A program made the translations under genes and the position numbers. Positions 1-13,420 of a stretch of 64,000 bases of DNA are shown here, piece after piece. The DNA comes from Hirundichthys speculiger (Eukaryota; Chordata; Actinopteri; Beloniformes; Exocoetidae): contig JAGFBZ010002379.1 of the NCBI GenBank assembly GCA_018398805.1, forward strand, positions 2,046,001 through 2,110,000, in the 5' to 3' direction. Every line of letters begins with the position of its first letter. The first letter of the stretch is position 1. The notes beneath the pieces were generated by a model. The model did no database searches and was not told the DNA's origin. It worked only from the letters and a program-made list of their open reading frames with translations.

Positions 1-73
<73 letters not shown>

Positions 74-80
74 ATATATA
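1..80. repeat. (TA)n microsatellite
   Basis: Near-perfect TA dinucleotide run touching the window edge, passing into a short (TTTA)n and poly-T stretch to about 127. Confidence 0.95.
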
Positions 81-104
81 TTTATTTATTTATTTATTTT
101 AAGA

Positions 105-319
105 AGTTTTTTTTTTTTTTTTTTTTTAAGAAGTATTTTTTTTTTGGCACGAGTGGCCTTTATTCATAGTGGAGTGAGACAGGAAGGGGGGGGGGGAATG
201 GGGAAGACATGCGGCAAAGGGTCGACAAGCCGGGAGTCGAACTCGCGACCAGCCGAACGAGGACTGCAGCCTTCATATATGGGCCGTCCGCCCCAACCAC
301 TGCGCTAACAGGGCGGCCC
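105..319 (-). mobile_element. tRNA-derived SINE, minus strand
   Basis: Read on the minus strand, 319 down to about 230 carries an A-box-like TTAGCGCAGTGG (296-308) and a B-box-like GAGTTCGACTCCC (232-245), the internal RNA polymerase III promoter of a tRNA. A short unrelated body and an A-rich tail (T-runs at 111-147 on the + strand) follow. That order identifies a SINE rather than a functional tRNA gene. Confidence 0.75.
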
Positions 320-3300
320 AACATGGTAATATTTTTCCTTTAATATGCCTAATTATGTAGCTTCATCCAGGCGACAGCAGTGCTCACAGGTTGGAAGGTG
401 GAAAACAGTGGCTTTTACTGAAATGATATGCATTTTCAATCATCTAAATTTTCTGCTGTTTGGAAAAAAAATACAGTCTACTCATGACTGTCTCTTTATC
501 AGCAACAAAACATCTGCCAAGAATGTCGGATACATTGTTTTGAAAATGTCTTGACCATTTTACTTTTATTTTTGGTTAAACATCTTTGAGTAATATTAAA
601 GTGGGAATGTTGTTTTTGCTGCCATCTACTGGTCACTAAAATATTGTTTTCCATGATATTCCTTTCTACAGATGTTCATTTTAGTAGTACATTGTACACT
701 TTCTTGTTCAATGAAATATTATTAAAAGAAATAAAGCCTTAAATAACGATACTATTACTGGAGAAATACCAGAGGGTCTGAAACACTCCCATCAGAAATG
801 CAGTCGAAAGCGGTCATGACATTGTGAAAGAAACACACAAGGAATAACAACTCAATAACTCAAATAATATTGAAGAGCAACTCATATGTTACAACATAGC
901 TGATGGAATTTGCCTATTTTATCACCTGATTGGTTGATTCTAAAAGAAATAGTTGATATTCACATTCTGGTTGTTGGTACGAAGACCTTCCTCTTCTTGG
1001 CTATAAGCTCTCTGCCATTAAGGGCTTGTGTGGACATAGTATATATTTATAGTAGTATATATTTGCAGGTGTACACAGATAAAGAGGGATTGGATCACCC
1101 GTGAAACGGGCTTTGCTGAATGAAATGTCTAATTTAAGGATTATTTTAATCTTGCCCTTGAGAAGTAGCAGTCTACTGTGTTCATTATTTCAGCGTTCAC
1201 TAACATTCATCTCTCGGACAGGCTCCGATGGACAAAGTGCAAGAGGACACGGGCATAATAGTTTAAGAAGGAATTTGAAATACTCAGCCATCTCTGGTCC
1301 ACTGACCATTATAGTTTAAATAAAATTAAATCTAATTCCTCTCTGTAACTGTAGTACATTAATGTCTTTTTTTTTTTTTTTAATCAACATTCCACCGCAG
1401 GGATAAGAAAAGAGGAGGCCATCCTTTAAAATCTGCCTCAGATTGGTTCAGCTGAGGGTCAGTGTTGAATTTCCAAGGTCTGCTCTGACTAAAGCACCCC
1501 CTTCATCATGCATCGATTTTTCTTGCAAGGCTGAAAAAAAGTTTTCCCTCTAGAACACATACAGTAGTTACAGGAAAAACTTTCTGACTTGGCCAATGAA
1601 CTTTGTAACCCTAAAGGTGAGAGAGCATGTCTATCAAAAGCACTGAATACTTTTTTTATTTATTTATTTATTTATTTAGTTCTTTTTTTTTTTTTTTTTT
1701 TTTTTACAAAAGATGTCCATGATTTTTCTTTGCCCATAGCTGTCAAAATAATATCATAAGATGATGTTTTCTCAAAGTGTCACCTGCAGTTAAGAATGAT
1801 TGTTGAATTGAAGCTGAAAAACAATGTCAGCCAGTTTTAAGAGTGGCATGAAGATTGAGCCAGACAGATCTGTAAAACAAAACAAAAAAAAACTGCTCTC
1901 CTATAACCACTATTTTTCCCTCAGCTGGAATATTTGTTAAAAGTCCGACCTGATCTTGTCAACTGTAGAGGATATGACAGTCATTTCTCACATAAACAAA
2001 AGGACAGTCACCCAACCGCAGCAGTCATGAGAACCTCCAAATGCATCACAAGTGACTAAAACAATCTCAAATGAAATAAAACACTCAATGTTTAACTTGC
2101 CCCTGTAGCTTTAGGCATATTAAACACTAAAATGTTGCTTCTTTGCTGATTTCCAGTTTTCCTCTAACAGACTATCAATATTTATGTGTTTGACATCCAT
2201 TTCCCTTATCTGAAGCAAACTAGGAAGTGATAGAAGTTGCAGTTTCTCAACTGACCATGAGGAGCTGGCTCCAAAAGTAAGACAATGTCCTTTAACCCCT
2301 ACGTTAACCTTATATACATAGTTACAGCTTGGTTTAAAACCTAGTTTTGTTTTTTTATGGGGAGGGGGGGGTGGTATGTATAGCTGTCAGCTCTTAGGTT
2401 ACTTAGCATTTAGCACTGTGCTAAGTTCATTATTATTATTATTTTATTATTTAAATTCATTATTATTTTCTGGTTGTTTTTGTTGTGCTGTTGGGGGTGT
2501 GCTGGCAGACCAGACACCTGTGGTTAAAGCTTTACAAAGTAAATAGAAGTAGCTACCTGGGCTAACTGGTTAAGGGCTCATTGGTAGCTTGCGCTAGTAG
2601 CAGCCACGACATTTGGCTCCTCAAACTCGCCACTCCTTTTGAATTGAATAACTTTGCCTGGTCCTCTGCCAGGACCCAGTTCTGACAAAACCCCCAAGGA
2701 CCCAAAGGCTACAGTCAATCGAACCAAGCGTTGGCTCATTGAGGGTCCTGACGCTGCTTTCTCAGCCTTTGTTTCAGCTCCAGCAGTTCTCATTCCAAAT
2801 ATCCTTTTGGTGGTGACAACAGAAACGAGAGTGAATGGACAAATTTGATCAGAATGAATGTAAGGTAACACTAGGAAGAATCCCAGATTTGTTTCCATCG
2901 GCTATCTTTCTTGTCAGGAAAAAGATGCTGACAGGTTCACCTGAATGTGACCCACATGTGAGCAGTAGGATTGATATCAAACACAAGCCCATATGATGAG
3001 AGCCCTCTCTGTTTACTATTATTGTACATAAAACAAATCTTAGAAAAGTGTCTGTGTCTCAGTGTTGAATTTAAAAAGATTTGAGCCAGTAAAAAAACAG
3101 GACATCATCTCACCAAGTAGGATGATGGATGAAGGGAGAAAATATGCTGCGTCGACCTGCACAAAGGGGAGATATCTGGTCGTCCTGTGCCTGTTAGAGT
3201 CGAAACATTAATCCTCAAAAGCTTGGATATATGTCAGCTAGACTTCTTTGTCTTTCATTACTTTATACTTCAATAAACTCCAGTCGAAGTAACTTTTGAA

Positions 3301-6300
3301 GTAGATGGTTCCCTGTTGTGGAACTTGTCACTATGGTATGTCAGGAAAGGAAGAAGTGCGCCCCCCAACGTGTGGTTAATTTTGTAAAAGGTTACGCTTT
3401 AATCCAAGCAATGATTTTTTTTCTAACACCAAACCAAGCAGTTTTGACTTCCACCACACAGACTGTATTATGGTCTGTGTGTAAACCATAAAAAAAAAAA
3501 AAAAATCTAGCTGCCCTCTATTTACACACTAGCAATGATCATGACCTGGATGATTGACATCTATATGATCTCTAAGAAAAATCTTTCTCACCCACTTTCT
3601 TGCCTACTCCTCTCCCGGCCCTCCCTTCAATCAGAATTTGAGTTGCTGGGTGAAAGCAGAGCTGCAGAAAGTGTCGGCATCCATTCAGATCAGATCACAG
3701 GAGAAGGGAGGGAAGAGAGAAAAGGAGGATTTGAGACAGACTGGAGCTCAGCCAGAGAGCAGTGAATCAGTCTGTGGGTTGGAGTGTGGGGACGGACGGC
3801 GCACAAATGAAATCCTGCCGAGTCATTCTGGCGTAGGATGCTCTCGTTGCCTCTTGGCCTCACAGAAATGTGCTGCAGAAGTAGATGCTGTAACGTCAAA
3901 GCGCAGTGATATGATGGGCAGTCATGGCGGGGGAGGGGAAATGAAAAAACAAGTGGGAACTGATTTCTATACTTGTTTATTGGTAGAATTAAGAGAATTT
4001 AATTTCTCTGAAGAAATCAACACTTCAATAGAATCAGTGTATCTAAGAAGTGAAAATGTGGATGATGTCTATACCGAAGGTACGATGTGTCAGTGAAAAC
4101 ACACATAATTAAAACACAAAGACAAAAATGAAGAGCTCCAAAAGCGTTTTGGTGCAGTGGATATTGCAGGACTGCTTGTAGTTGGAGATTTTAGGAGATC
4201 TCAGGTTTCAAGACAAATTTCGCTTGCCAATCAATGTCTTCTGATAACATCTTTTCTTCTGACGTTCCACATAAATGTACATGAATGGAGAATCTCTTGC
4301 TTCACACTCTCTCCTCCAACCAGTGTTGTGCAACACTCGTGCCACCTCTTTGTCAAGTGCAACATTTAGAACATGTTTTTTTTTCTTTTGTCAACACTAA
4401 ATAATGGCGCTATCTTTGGGAAACCATTCAAGTGCAAAGTTTTGTACCTTGGTCTTGTAGCCTCATATTTACAGTTGACGTAGTGTTGTCAGGACAATGT
4501 GCATCTATTAGATTTAGATATTGACTCAATTTTGACAGAAAAGAGAGAATATAATATGCTGGATTTGATGATTTGGATAAACTATGCTTTGCCAGATTAT
4601 TGATTTTTATGCCTTCATCATATAATTTTTGTGTCTTGTCATTCTTTGGAAGTTCCCAATGGCTGCAATATTAACTAAACCAGTGGACTGTAGGTCTGCA
4701 ATTCCCTGAACACCCTCTTGATTGATGCAGGTGTCTTTTAAAGAACTACTTTACAATAATTCAGTTTAGCCGAATTTACTCTGATTAAAGTTACTGTGGG
4801 CCTGTCGATTTAGTTTCAGTTCCTTCCACAAGTTGTTTTTTTTTCTATTTTTTTCCCTTTTAGCTAAACTTACAGTTTCAAAAAAAAAAAAAAACTTGCA
4901 AAGGTGGTTCAACATTGGCTTTTTTTCATTTGTGATGATGGCACCGATTCTGATTCTGGTAGAGTGTAAAGGTGATAAAGTTATGGTCAGTGTTAGACAA
5001 AGAAGAGTTATATTTTTTTTTATAAGTTGCTGTTTACAAAAGTAATTTAACTGTTTTACTTATTACTCCCTGTCAAAAGCAGTTTGTTATATTACTTTCT
5101 GTGTCATCTACAGTCGTTCCAATTCAGAAACCAGTATTGGACATACGCACAGATACCACTGAAAATAAGGGGATCTGTGAGTATTTATTACAGTGCACCA
5201 TCTGATACCTTGTAATTTTTTTAAACAGAATCCTAATTCTTGTTTGTTTCTCTAAAAGCTTGGGATGTGAGTTAGCATTATGTTAGCGATATGAAAACTC
5301 TTGAGATGCTCATTGTGAAAGGCTGTGGTTTCCAGAGGTGGCACAAATGTTGCTAAAACTAACACGAGTAACCCTTAGTTTACCTAAAAAGCATGAGTTT
5401 TTCCAGCCAAAGGAAAAGATGGGTGTACTGCAGCTGCAAACTCTGGAGTTTGCTTTTCAGAAATGAGAGAGATCCCAAAGAAATCCAGAAACCCTGAGAA
5501 ATGAGGGACAAACCTTTAGAATTCACTGTTCGAGGTGACCGTCCCCTGTTGGTCGTTGATGATGGATATAACGGCGTGATTGAACATTTGGAGTCGTGGT
5601 ACAGCTCCCTGGTCAGAAATACATCTCCAAAACTGCTTTCTGCAAATGGTGTAAGAGTGACTGATCACGTTTCACGTCAGTTAGAGGAAGTGCTGCCTGT
5701 CAGCTTCATGGACCCCCCACTTCTTCAAATGTCAAAATATAAATGCTTTTTTGCTTGTGGCTGCGTTTTAAGTTTAAATTCTAGGATTTCTTGATTTAAT
5801 AGATAGGTATCTATTGTTGAGATTTTTTTTAAATTTTATTTAAAAAAGACAAATAAAATAATAATATATTAAAACTAAAAATAAAACTGGTATGATATCA
5901 GTACTTGGTATCAGCCAAAGCCCAGATATCAGTATTTGTAAGTCCATATTGAAGGAAAGAAAATGGTATCGGTTGCATCCCACAAAATTGCTAATTGCAT
6001 GCTTTCTTCTCAAAATTCAGGTCTGCTAAAGCAGAGTGGAAAAAGTGCAGTTGAAATCCTATAAACATGTTGGTAGTATTTGAGAGGTTCCATGACTTAT
6101 AATAATTATGAACGCAGCTGTTTGCACTTGCAGTTATTATTCTGTGAGCAGCTCTATCTACATTCCTTTCTAGCCACTTATCCATCTGAGATAAATGGCG
6201 AAGACGCCATCGGCAGTATGTGAAGAACACCTTCATTTGAAAGGACAATGATATCTGGGAATGTTACCTCCTCGTCCTTCATTGTCCCTCATGGCCAGAA

Positions 6301-8542
6301 TCAGCATGCTGAAATATTTTTAACACCTTTACAAAGCTTGACTCACATCACTAACAGTGTTGGGTTAGCAAGTTTAAAAAGTCCGCTAATGCATGCTCAA
6401 TATCTGTACCATCAACATCATAAATGTGTTTCCTTCTGATGCATTTGCACTTCGCAGCAGCTCTCTCACAGTGAAAACTTTGCTAATCCAATTAAGTGTT
6501 GTCCTGAGGAAAATTTCATGGTTAGCGGTCCAGTCTGGTATCAGTAGTTGTATAGACAAAGATAAAGAAAGTGAGTGTCCCGGAAAGACTCTTGGTACCT
6601 ACGCACCATTCACATTTACCAGGAATGTTGTTTTCATCTTTCTCCCTGACAAAATCAGAGTCATAGGAATAATAGGCATATTATTTTGATTTTGACATAA
6701 TCTTCTGAGCTAGCGTGCTAGCCACTGCACTTTGCAGCATGTCACGACTGTTTTTGCAGGCTAGTAGTGCTGACAGTAGTAATCAGTTACACTACTGATT
6801 ACTGTCCTGTGTCTAAAAACTGTCAGAATTGACATGCAAACTTCTTTTACTGATGCTAAAAAAATAAAATAAAAAATAAATATCAGCAGTCCCACATCCT
6901 AAAAATGCTAGATTATTTTAGATGTTTAGGGCCATTGGCCAAATAAGAATTACACATTACAGGAAAGGGTAAATATTACACACATTACACACTGTTCTTA
7001 ATTTATGTACATGGGTTACAGATTTAAATGACAAAAAAAAATCTTAAATAATTCTTCAAATTATTATATTATGGACAGGATTTCGTACATGAACCAAATC
7101 CACATCAATTATGTACCTTATTATTGTTCCATTTGCCCTTCAGCAGTTAGCAGTCTTTGCTGGATGGTACACCAGGCTGCTTAAAAATGGGAAGCTATCA
7201 CTTGATCAACACTCTTGATTAAAACTATTTCAACTGCTTATAATGACATGTGGGAACAGCTTTTGTAGATTGGAGCCTCATCGCTAGGAGTGCCACGTTG
7301 AACCATTACGAAAGAAATATCCCTTCTCCTTGACTCATTAGCACTCAGCTGTGCTCTCATACATCCAGCCCACAGTGACGTTCGTCTCAGAGCTGCGCTG
7401 CGTGGCAGGCGTCTGTCATTTCTGAGGCGATGTTCTTGGCCCTGAGCCTGTAAGCTGGCAGCTGCCTTTGTGCGTCGTGACCACTTGAAGCTGGAGATTT
7501 CACCGGGAGACACGTGCATGCACAAACAATCATGTGCATGTTTGCACAAACACGGATGCACACTGTGAAATGGACGCACACACTAACAAATTGCCAGCAA
7601 ATTATGTTCCTGACACTGGCTCTCAGTTGGCCCTCTAATAATGGCTCTCAGAACATTTAATCAGTCAGTGTGTGCACACAGACAGCCACACATCAGACTT
7701 TATTCAACATACATTTTTTATACAGGAGTAGAAATACATGTCAGCTGTTGGGAAGTATGCATTAAAAAAAAAAAAACAAGGATGTGCATTCATGTGAAGA
7801 AAGACAATGACTGTACACACAGTTTGTGTTTTACAAAATAATCTTTCTTAAAAGTTCACCAGCACGAATTCTCATCCACAGATGACAGAGGTTTCCTGGT
7901 AGATGTCATCTACCATGTTGTACCACCATGACACTACGGTAAACCAGAAGGGACAATCCAAACATAGATATTAAAAATGCAGAATCTTTTTTTGGAGATT
8001 TTTTTTTTCTCCATAAAAGAGCTGCAGCACTGCTAAGAGACAAAAAGCAATAAAAAAAAAAACATTTAACAGTGTTTACTATGTACATGTTTTATCTGTT
8101 CAGTGCTGTTCTGTGCATCTCTGCACAGAACAGCACATTCTGCATTGTGTGAATGAGAAATATTTCAGTTAGTCTGAAAACATGAATAAATAAATGCATC
8201 AAAGCTGAGGACTGGGGGAGGGAGGGAAGGTGTGTGTGCTACTCACACAAGGGAGTGAAAGGATATTTTTGCCCATATTTTGACATTTTTAAAATGTATT
8301 TACATGCCACTAAACGACTTACATATTTTACAGTCAAGAGCTCATTGTGCAGTGGCTTTCTTTTCCAGCGACATTGATTTGTTCATAGAGACAATATGAA
8401 AAAATGAACAAGTGCTAAAAAGGTATAAAAACAAATTACCAAACTGTCCAAAATGTTTGAGTGTTGTGGTTTTAAAGGGACAAACTTTAGCTTTTGCAAT
8501 CAGGGGCACTAAAATAAAAAAAAAAAATCCACTTATTAGTTC

Positions 8543-9912
8543 TAGTTGTGTTCAAAATAATAGCAGTTTTATGTTTCTTGAAGTGTCAGTGTTGATTAAA
8601 TGGACTTGACTCTTAAATTCTTTCAGATTTAAGAAGGTTTAATGAATGAAGACCCATTGAGAAGAATAGCTGACTTTAAGAAGTTGATATTGGAGAAGGT
8701 AAAGCATATAAAGAATGATGAGCTGCTCAACTCAAATTATATCAAATGCATGAAAATGCCAACAAAAACCAAAAAGACATGGAAAATATGGAAAAACTCC
8801 TATTCAGATGGATTAAAGAATAGCCAAAATGGCAAACACTAAGAAAATGATCAGTTTCAGGTTGATCAAAGTAGATCTAAAGTGAGTATTGTAACAATTA
8901 GAAGATGTCTATGTGAAGTCAAGATATTGCAAAGAAGGCAAGAAGTCCCTACAAAGTCCCACTATTGGAAAGAAAACAACATCTGCTGAAGAGATTACAA
9001 TTTATCAAAGAACACACTGACTGGTCTAAAGAGAAATGGTGCAACATTTTGTGGACTGATGAAAGTGAGGTTGTTCTTTTTGAGTCTATGACCTGCAAAT
9101 AGTTTGTCAGACAACCCCCAAACACTCAAATCAAGCCACAGTACACTGAAGACAGTGAAGCATGGTAGAGCAAGTATCATGATATGGGGATGTTTCTTAT
9201 ACTCTGGTGTCGAGTCTATTTATCACTTACCAGGGATCATGGATCAGTTTGAATACATCAAAACACTTGAAGAAGTCATGTTGCCTCCTGCTGAAGAGGA
9301 AATGTTCTTGAAATGGGTGTTTCAACAAGACAACAACCCCAAACACTCCAGTAAGCAGCAGACCAACAATATTAAGGTTATGGAGTAGCTAGCACCATCC
9401 CTGGACCTGGATCCAATAGGAAACTAGTGAAGTGACCTTAAAAAATGCTGTTTCTGAGGCAAAAGCAAGAAATAGCAAGAAATACAGAGGAATTGTAGAG
9501 AGTTTTATCCAGCGGTCCTGGACTGGAACACCTGTTATCAGATGCCAGAAGTTGGTCGACTTCACACAACACAGATGAAGGAGTTCTCAGAAACAGTGGT
9601 TATACAACTAAATATTAGTTCAGCGATTCACAGGGAAGATAAAACGTCAAGCATTTTTCAATTCATACAGTAAATGTTTGTTTAGAAAGAAAAATGCAGA
9701 AACTGCTATTGCTTTGAACAGACTGAATATTTCCTTTTCTTCACTTTCTGTAAAGTAATAACACATAAGATAGATTTTTTTCATGTTTTTATTTACAATA
9801 GAATGTGTGGTGTTCCAAATGCATTTCCTTGTTGAGAAATAAAAGCTATTATAAGGATTTTGAGCTGTATTCACTTTTTAAACTGACTGCTATTATTCTG
9901 AACACAACCATA
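8543..9912 (+). mobile_element. degenerate Tc1/mariner transposon
   Basis: Terminal inverted repeats are GTTGTGTTCAAAATAATAGC at the left and its near-complement GCTATTATTCTGAACACAAC at the right, next to TA dinucleotides. The interior encodes a decayed DDE transposase on the + strand: WTDES near 9053, HGRASIMIWGCF near 9159, QQDNNPKHSS near 9328 and LDLDPIGN near 9405, where the family has SPDLNPIEN. The final acidic residue appears changed to Gly, and stop codons interrupt the frame, so it is inactive. Confidence 0.85.
9104..9388 (+). pseudogene. Tc1/mariner transposase fragment
   Basis: A 94-codon open remnant inside the element at 8543-9912. It includes HGRASIMIWGCF and FQQDNNPKHSSKQ, the region around the second catalytic Asp of the DDE domain. 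Stops on either side (TAG near 9101, TAG at 9386) cut it off from the DNA-binding and C-terminal parts. Confidence 0.8.
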
Positions 9913-9954
9913 CACCTGTTTCTTCAGCTGAAGCCTTTCCAAGCTGTCTATGGG

Positions 9955-10055
9955 TGGACAGCGGGTGCCACCCTGGACGGGTCACCTGTCACTGCAGGGC
10001 CTCATAGAACCAACCACACAAGCTTACACTCACTCCTGAGGTCACTTTTAGAAGT
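9955..10055 (-). repeat. dispersed fish repeat fragment
   Basis: The stretch CACCCTGGACGGGTCACC followed by CTGCAGGGCC and a cattle of CACTCACTCC-type sequence resembles the 3' part of a common fish interspersed repeat in reverse orientation. Identified from memory of the family only. Confidence 0.4.
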
Positions 10056-10967
10056 TAGTCTAACATACATCTTTTTTGACTGAAGAGATATTCCCTGAAT
10101 ATAACAACAAAGTGTTTTCAGTTTGCAATTGGATAGAGTCACTTTCTCCACCTTTGATATGGTTTCAGTGTGATGTTTTTTCCTTAGCATCTGGTGAATT
10201 CTTCATTCATCTTCTGGCGGATATCGCATTCAAATTCTGAACTGCTTATTCTGAGTGACTCCACGCCTCAGTACCAGCTCATCCGCAAGGATTACAGATG
10301 AAACACTATCCACTGTGTCCTTCTTTTCGAAAATGCCAGGCAAGACGATGGGACGGTCAAAATGGAAATGGATATGCCTTGTTTTTACTCTCCCACATGG
10401 GAGGATATTAAAACTCAGAAAAGCCGAGGGCCTTGTCTTGAGTCTTTAGAAAAACGCAGGTGTGGCTCAAGCTGCCAAAGCAGAATCAAAAGAATCTCCA
10501 GAGGAGCTGAGTGACCTTGAAATATTAGCAAGCTGGGTTACCGAGGTTGTGTATTGTTATTTCACAGAAGGGTGGATGAAAGAACAAAATGATGAAAAAA
10601 GGAAGAGGAGATGAATGGATAGCCATAGTTTAGGGGGAAATAGTTTATAACCTCTAATTAAACTTTAGTCAGATGGATGGATGAAAGGAGTGGGGTGATG
10701 ATGAAAACAGGAGAATTACAACTGACTCTTTGCCCTTATGTATCCAACAGTGTAGAGAAAAACTCAGAAACCTATTTGGTTTGCCAGTTTCATCTTGACC
10801 TCTCCAACCCAATGGAGTTGTAAACGAAAATCTCCTCAAAGTTTTGCATAACTGGTTATGAAAGGACGCAGAGTGATTTCCCAGAAGCTCTTTCCGTCCC
10901 TTTTTGTCATTTCAACCCCTTCCTTTTCTACTATTTTAACACTTGTCCCTTTTTCTTATCTTCACAG

Positions 10968-11102
10968 AATAACTTTCTGCCACCTGCCCTTCCAGAGTAA
11001 ATGGTTGTACATTGGCACTGAACGAGGGAACATCCATATCGTCAATGTGGAATCCTTCATGCTCTCAGGCTACGTCATCATGTGGAACAAAGCCATTGAA
11101 CT
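10968..11102 (+). CDS. stxbp5: stxbp5 exon 1 of window (WD40 region)
   Basis: Preceded by the pyrimidine-rich acceptor TTCACAG and followed by donor GTGAGT. The first base completes an Arg codon, then the reading is ITFCHLPFQSKWLYIGTERG and on to VIMWNKAIE plus two bases of a Leu codon (phase 2). GNIHIVNVESF and the following residues form a WD-type blade of the first propeller. The match to vertebrate tomosyn is nearly residue for residue. The preceding exon (expected to end near KFCRER) was not found in the upstream 10.9 kb. Confidence 0.95.
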
Positions 11103-11562
11103 GTGAGTGGCCCTGGCCTTGTTTTTTACCCCGACGATCTCTCCCACATTTGTCCCGAGGTGTCTTTGCCTTTGCTCTCTTTTCTTTTTTCTCAGCTGCT
11201 GCACAGTTCGTCATACTGTTAAATAGGCTTTCTGTCACACAGAGGAGTTAGGTCCAAAATGTATCGCAGATAAGTGGCTAATTGAATATCGTGTGTATAT
11301 GAACTCTTCTGGAATCAAATGCGTATTTCTGCCTTTTAACACAGAGGCTCTATTGACTTGCAAACTTAAGAGGGGAATGTTGTGTAATTAGCATTTTATT
11401 TTCAGGCACAGTATCAAATTTCGTGTAGAGAGTGACCTCAGCTACTTTAATGGACCTGTCAGCTTGACAGGCTCCATTTTGGTTCCCTGCTGTAGAGACT
11501 TAAATTATTCACTGAAGCATTTTGCTTCACACTTTTCCCCTCATCCTCTTTTATGCATGTGT

Positions 11563-11612
11563 GTGTATATACGTGTGTGTATATACGTGTGTGTATATAC
11601 ATGTGTGTGTAC
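11563..11612. repeat. GTGTGTATATAC minisatellite
   Basis: Three to four copies of a unit close to GTGTGTATATAC, ending in GTGTGTGTAC. Confidence 0.85.
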
Positions 11613-12706
11613 AGAGTGGGAAAAGAGGATGGTGGCGTGGGTGGAACAGGTGTCTGTTGAGATCAGTGTACGGTGCACGCAGACGTCGCATTTCGTCAAC
11701 AGGGTGGCGAGGAAGAAAAGCGAGAGTGAGTGGTGGGGGGAGTGAGGGGTAGGGAGCATGTATGACAGAGAGGAAGAATGGGATAGATGAGAGCGGGCTT
11801 TTTTTTTAAAGGAAAAAAGGCATACAGAGAGGTGTGGGGATTGAACTATACACTCACTTGAGAGGGAAAAAAAGGACAAAAAGTGTCTCTTTCAATGAAA
11901 TCATCTGGGGCATCATTTATAAAAGCTGCTTACGCATAAAACCGGGTCTGAAAGTTGTACATGTCATTTTCCTCACAAAAATTGTAATCTATAAAAAAAA
12001 AAAAAAAAGAAAAAAAAACTCAACAGGAGAATGTGTGCACCTGTACTTAAATTCTGTACCTTGTGCACAAACCTTTGGGGGACGGCGGACACTGGTGGTG
12101 CAGATGGAGAGGTGGTGAATTGGTAATCTCACACATTTAAATTTAATCTTACATCAGTCTTGAAGATCCATGTAATCATAAACAGCCAAGCCTGCAGTTT
12201 CGTAGATGTGTTACTGTAGTGAGCCATGACTATTCCTCAAGCGCTCAGCACAGTATGTCCATATATCATACTTCCATCTTCAAATGATATGTTAGAACGG
12301 TGGATAGCACTGACTGATGCATCAATTTTGACAATGTGTGTAGCAATAAAGTTGACCAGCTGAATAAACATATGAATAGCACAGTGATGCTGATGTGCAA
12401 TGCTGGGTAAGGATGCACTGGCTCTGTTTGAGGATTACGATCCTCAAAGATCAGGATGGAGAGAGTGTTTAGGGACCACAAAGATTTCCTGGCCCTTGAT
12501 GATGACTGAGTAATATGCTGATTTAGATTCCCTTGAGCAGTGCTCTTGGATCTATGTGCTGAACTGGGTGCTGTGTTAAACAGACCGACCCACTGGAACC
12601 GTGCATCCCGGTACATATACAGGTGCTGTCCACTTCCTGTTTCTGGCGACTCATTTTTCAAGCAGGAATTAGCCAACAGTTGTGTGTTTGATTATTTAAT
12701 GATATA

Positions 12707-13420
12707 CAGTGATCCCTTGCCAATTCGCGGTTTAAATTCCGCGGTTTTAGTTATTTGCAGATTTTTCAGAAATATATAATATAATTTTAAAAAAAAATTT
12801 AGAAATCGCGGAAACATCACAGGATGTTGTGCGCGTTCTCTCACAGTGAAGAAATGCCGTGAGCCAGCCTGGCCCCTTTGAGAAGGTAGCCTTATAGGTA
12901 ATGATGTGGCCTTATGGGTAATGGAGTGTGTGTGTCGTGGGACGGCAGAACAAAACGGGGTTAGATGAAAAGTGGAGTGAGCATAAACAGCAGCCCAGCG
13001 TGTATAGATTTACATTCTCTGTTAACCGACAGGAGCCCAACAATACAACCTGTGTGATGTTACAAGTTCCTGCAGTGCCAGAATAAAGTGCTCGTTCCAT
13101 GCAGAGAAAACCAGGACTTTTTGTTTTGTTGTTGTTAGCGTGTTAGCCGCTAATTGCAAGCCAAAAATAGCACAACACCAGCAGTTTGTTTACTACGGTT
13201 CAGAGACCAGAGGCTGTGAAGGTAACAGATAGACCACAGTTGAGCCTTTGTCTTGTTTCATTGCAGTGCTTCACTACTTTTTTGGGGTTTTTAAACATAT
13301 TTTAAACACATTATTTAGGCTCGGGGGGCTCCGGCTCCAGTTTGCGGATTTTGATTTTCGGGGGGGGGGGGGGGGGGGGGGGGCACTGGTCCCCATTAAC
13401 CGCGAAAAATAAGGGATTAT
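12707..13420. mobile_element. Tigger/pogo-like non-autonomous element
   Basis: Left end CAGTGATCCCTTGCCAATTC with CGCGGTTT, and right end GGTCCCCATTAACCGCGAAA followed by AATAAGGGATTA, are the inverted ends of pogo/Tigger elements. TA precedes the left end at 12705-12706. It carries a 24-G run at 13360-13383. No transposase remnant was recognised in it. Confidence 0.75.
13360..13383. repeat. poly-G tract
   Basis: 24 consecutive G within the Tigger-like element; its length is likely unreliable in an assembly. Confidence 0.95.

Larger units (their letters stand above)
1..10967. other. upstream intronic or flanking sequence
   Basis: No tomosyn exon could be found here by eye. It holds the (TA)n and SINE at the left edge, T-rich runs near 1371 and 1681-1705, (TTTA)n at about 1655, the shared 'CTGGCTCCAAAAG' repeat near 2221-2285, the Tc1/mariner copy at 8543-9912 and a short minus-strand dispersed-repeat fragment at 9955-10055. 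The rest is AT-rich with scattered short open frames that look like chance. Confidence 0.6.

Noticed and set aside
225..319. tRNA gene
   Set aside because: A and B boxes are present, but the sequence continues into an A-rich tail as in a SINE and the cloverleaf is not intact.
3638..4096. 152-codon open frame on the + strand
   Set aside because: No recognisable domain, no splice-site support in the tomosyn phase, and low-complexity K/E-rich composition; chance in this AT-rich region is likely.
5501..5794. 97-codon frame (EFTVRGDRPLLVVDDGYNGV)
   Set aside because: Looks somewhat protein-like, but no family was recognised and no acceptor/donor pair fits the tomosyn phase; left unassigned.
10858..10967. 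Upstream extension of exon 1 to the ATG at 10858
   Set aside because: The family protein begins to match only after the TTCACAG acceptor; the upstream part is the pyrimidine tract read as codons.
12266..12676. 136-codon minus-strand frame
   Set aside because: Lies in the decayed Harbinger-like element and shows no transposase motif; treated as transposon shadow.
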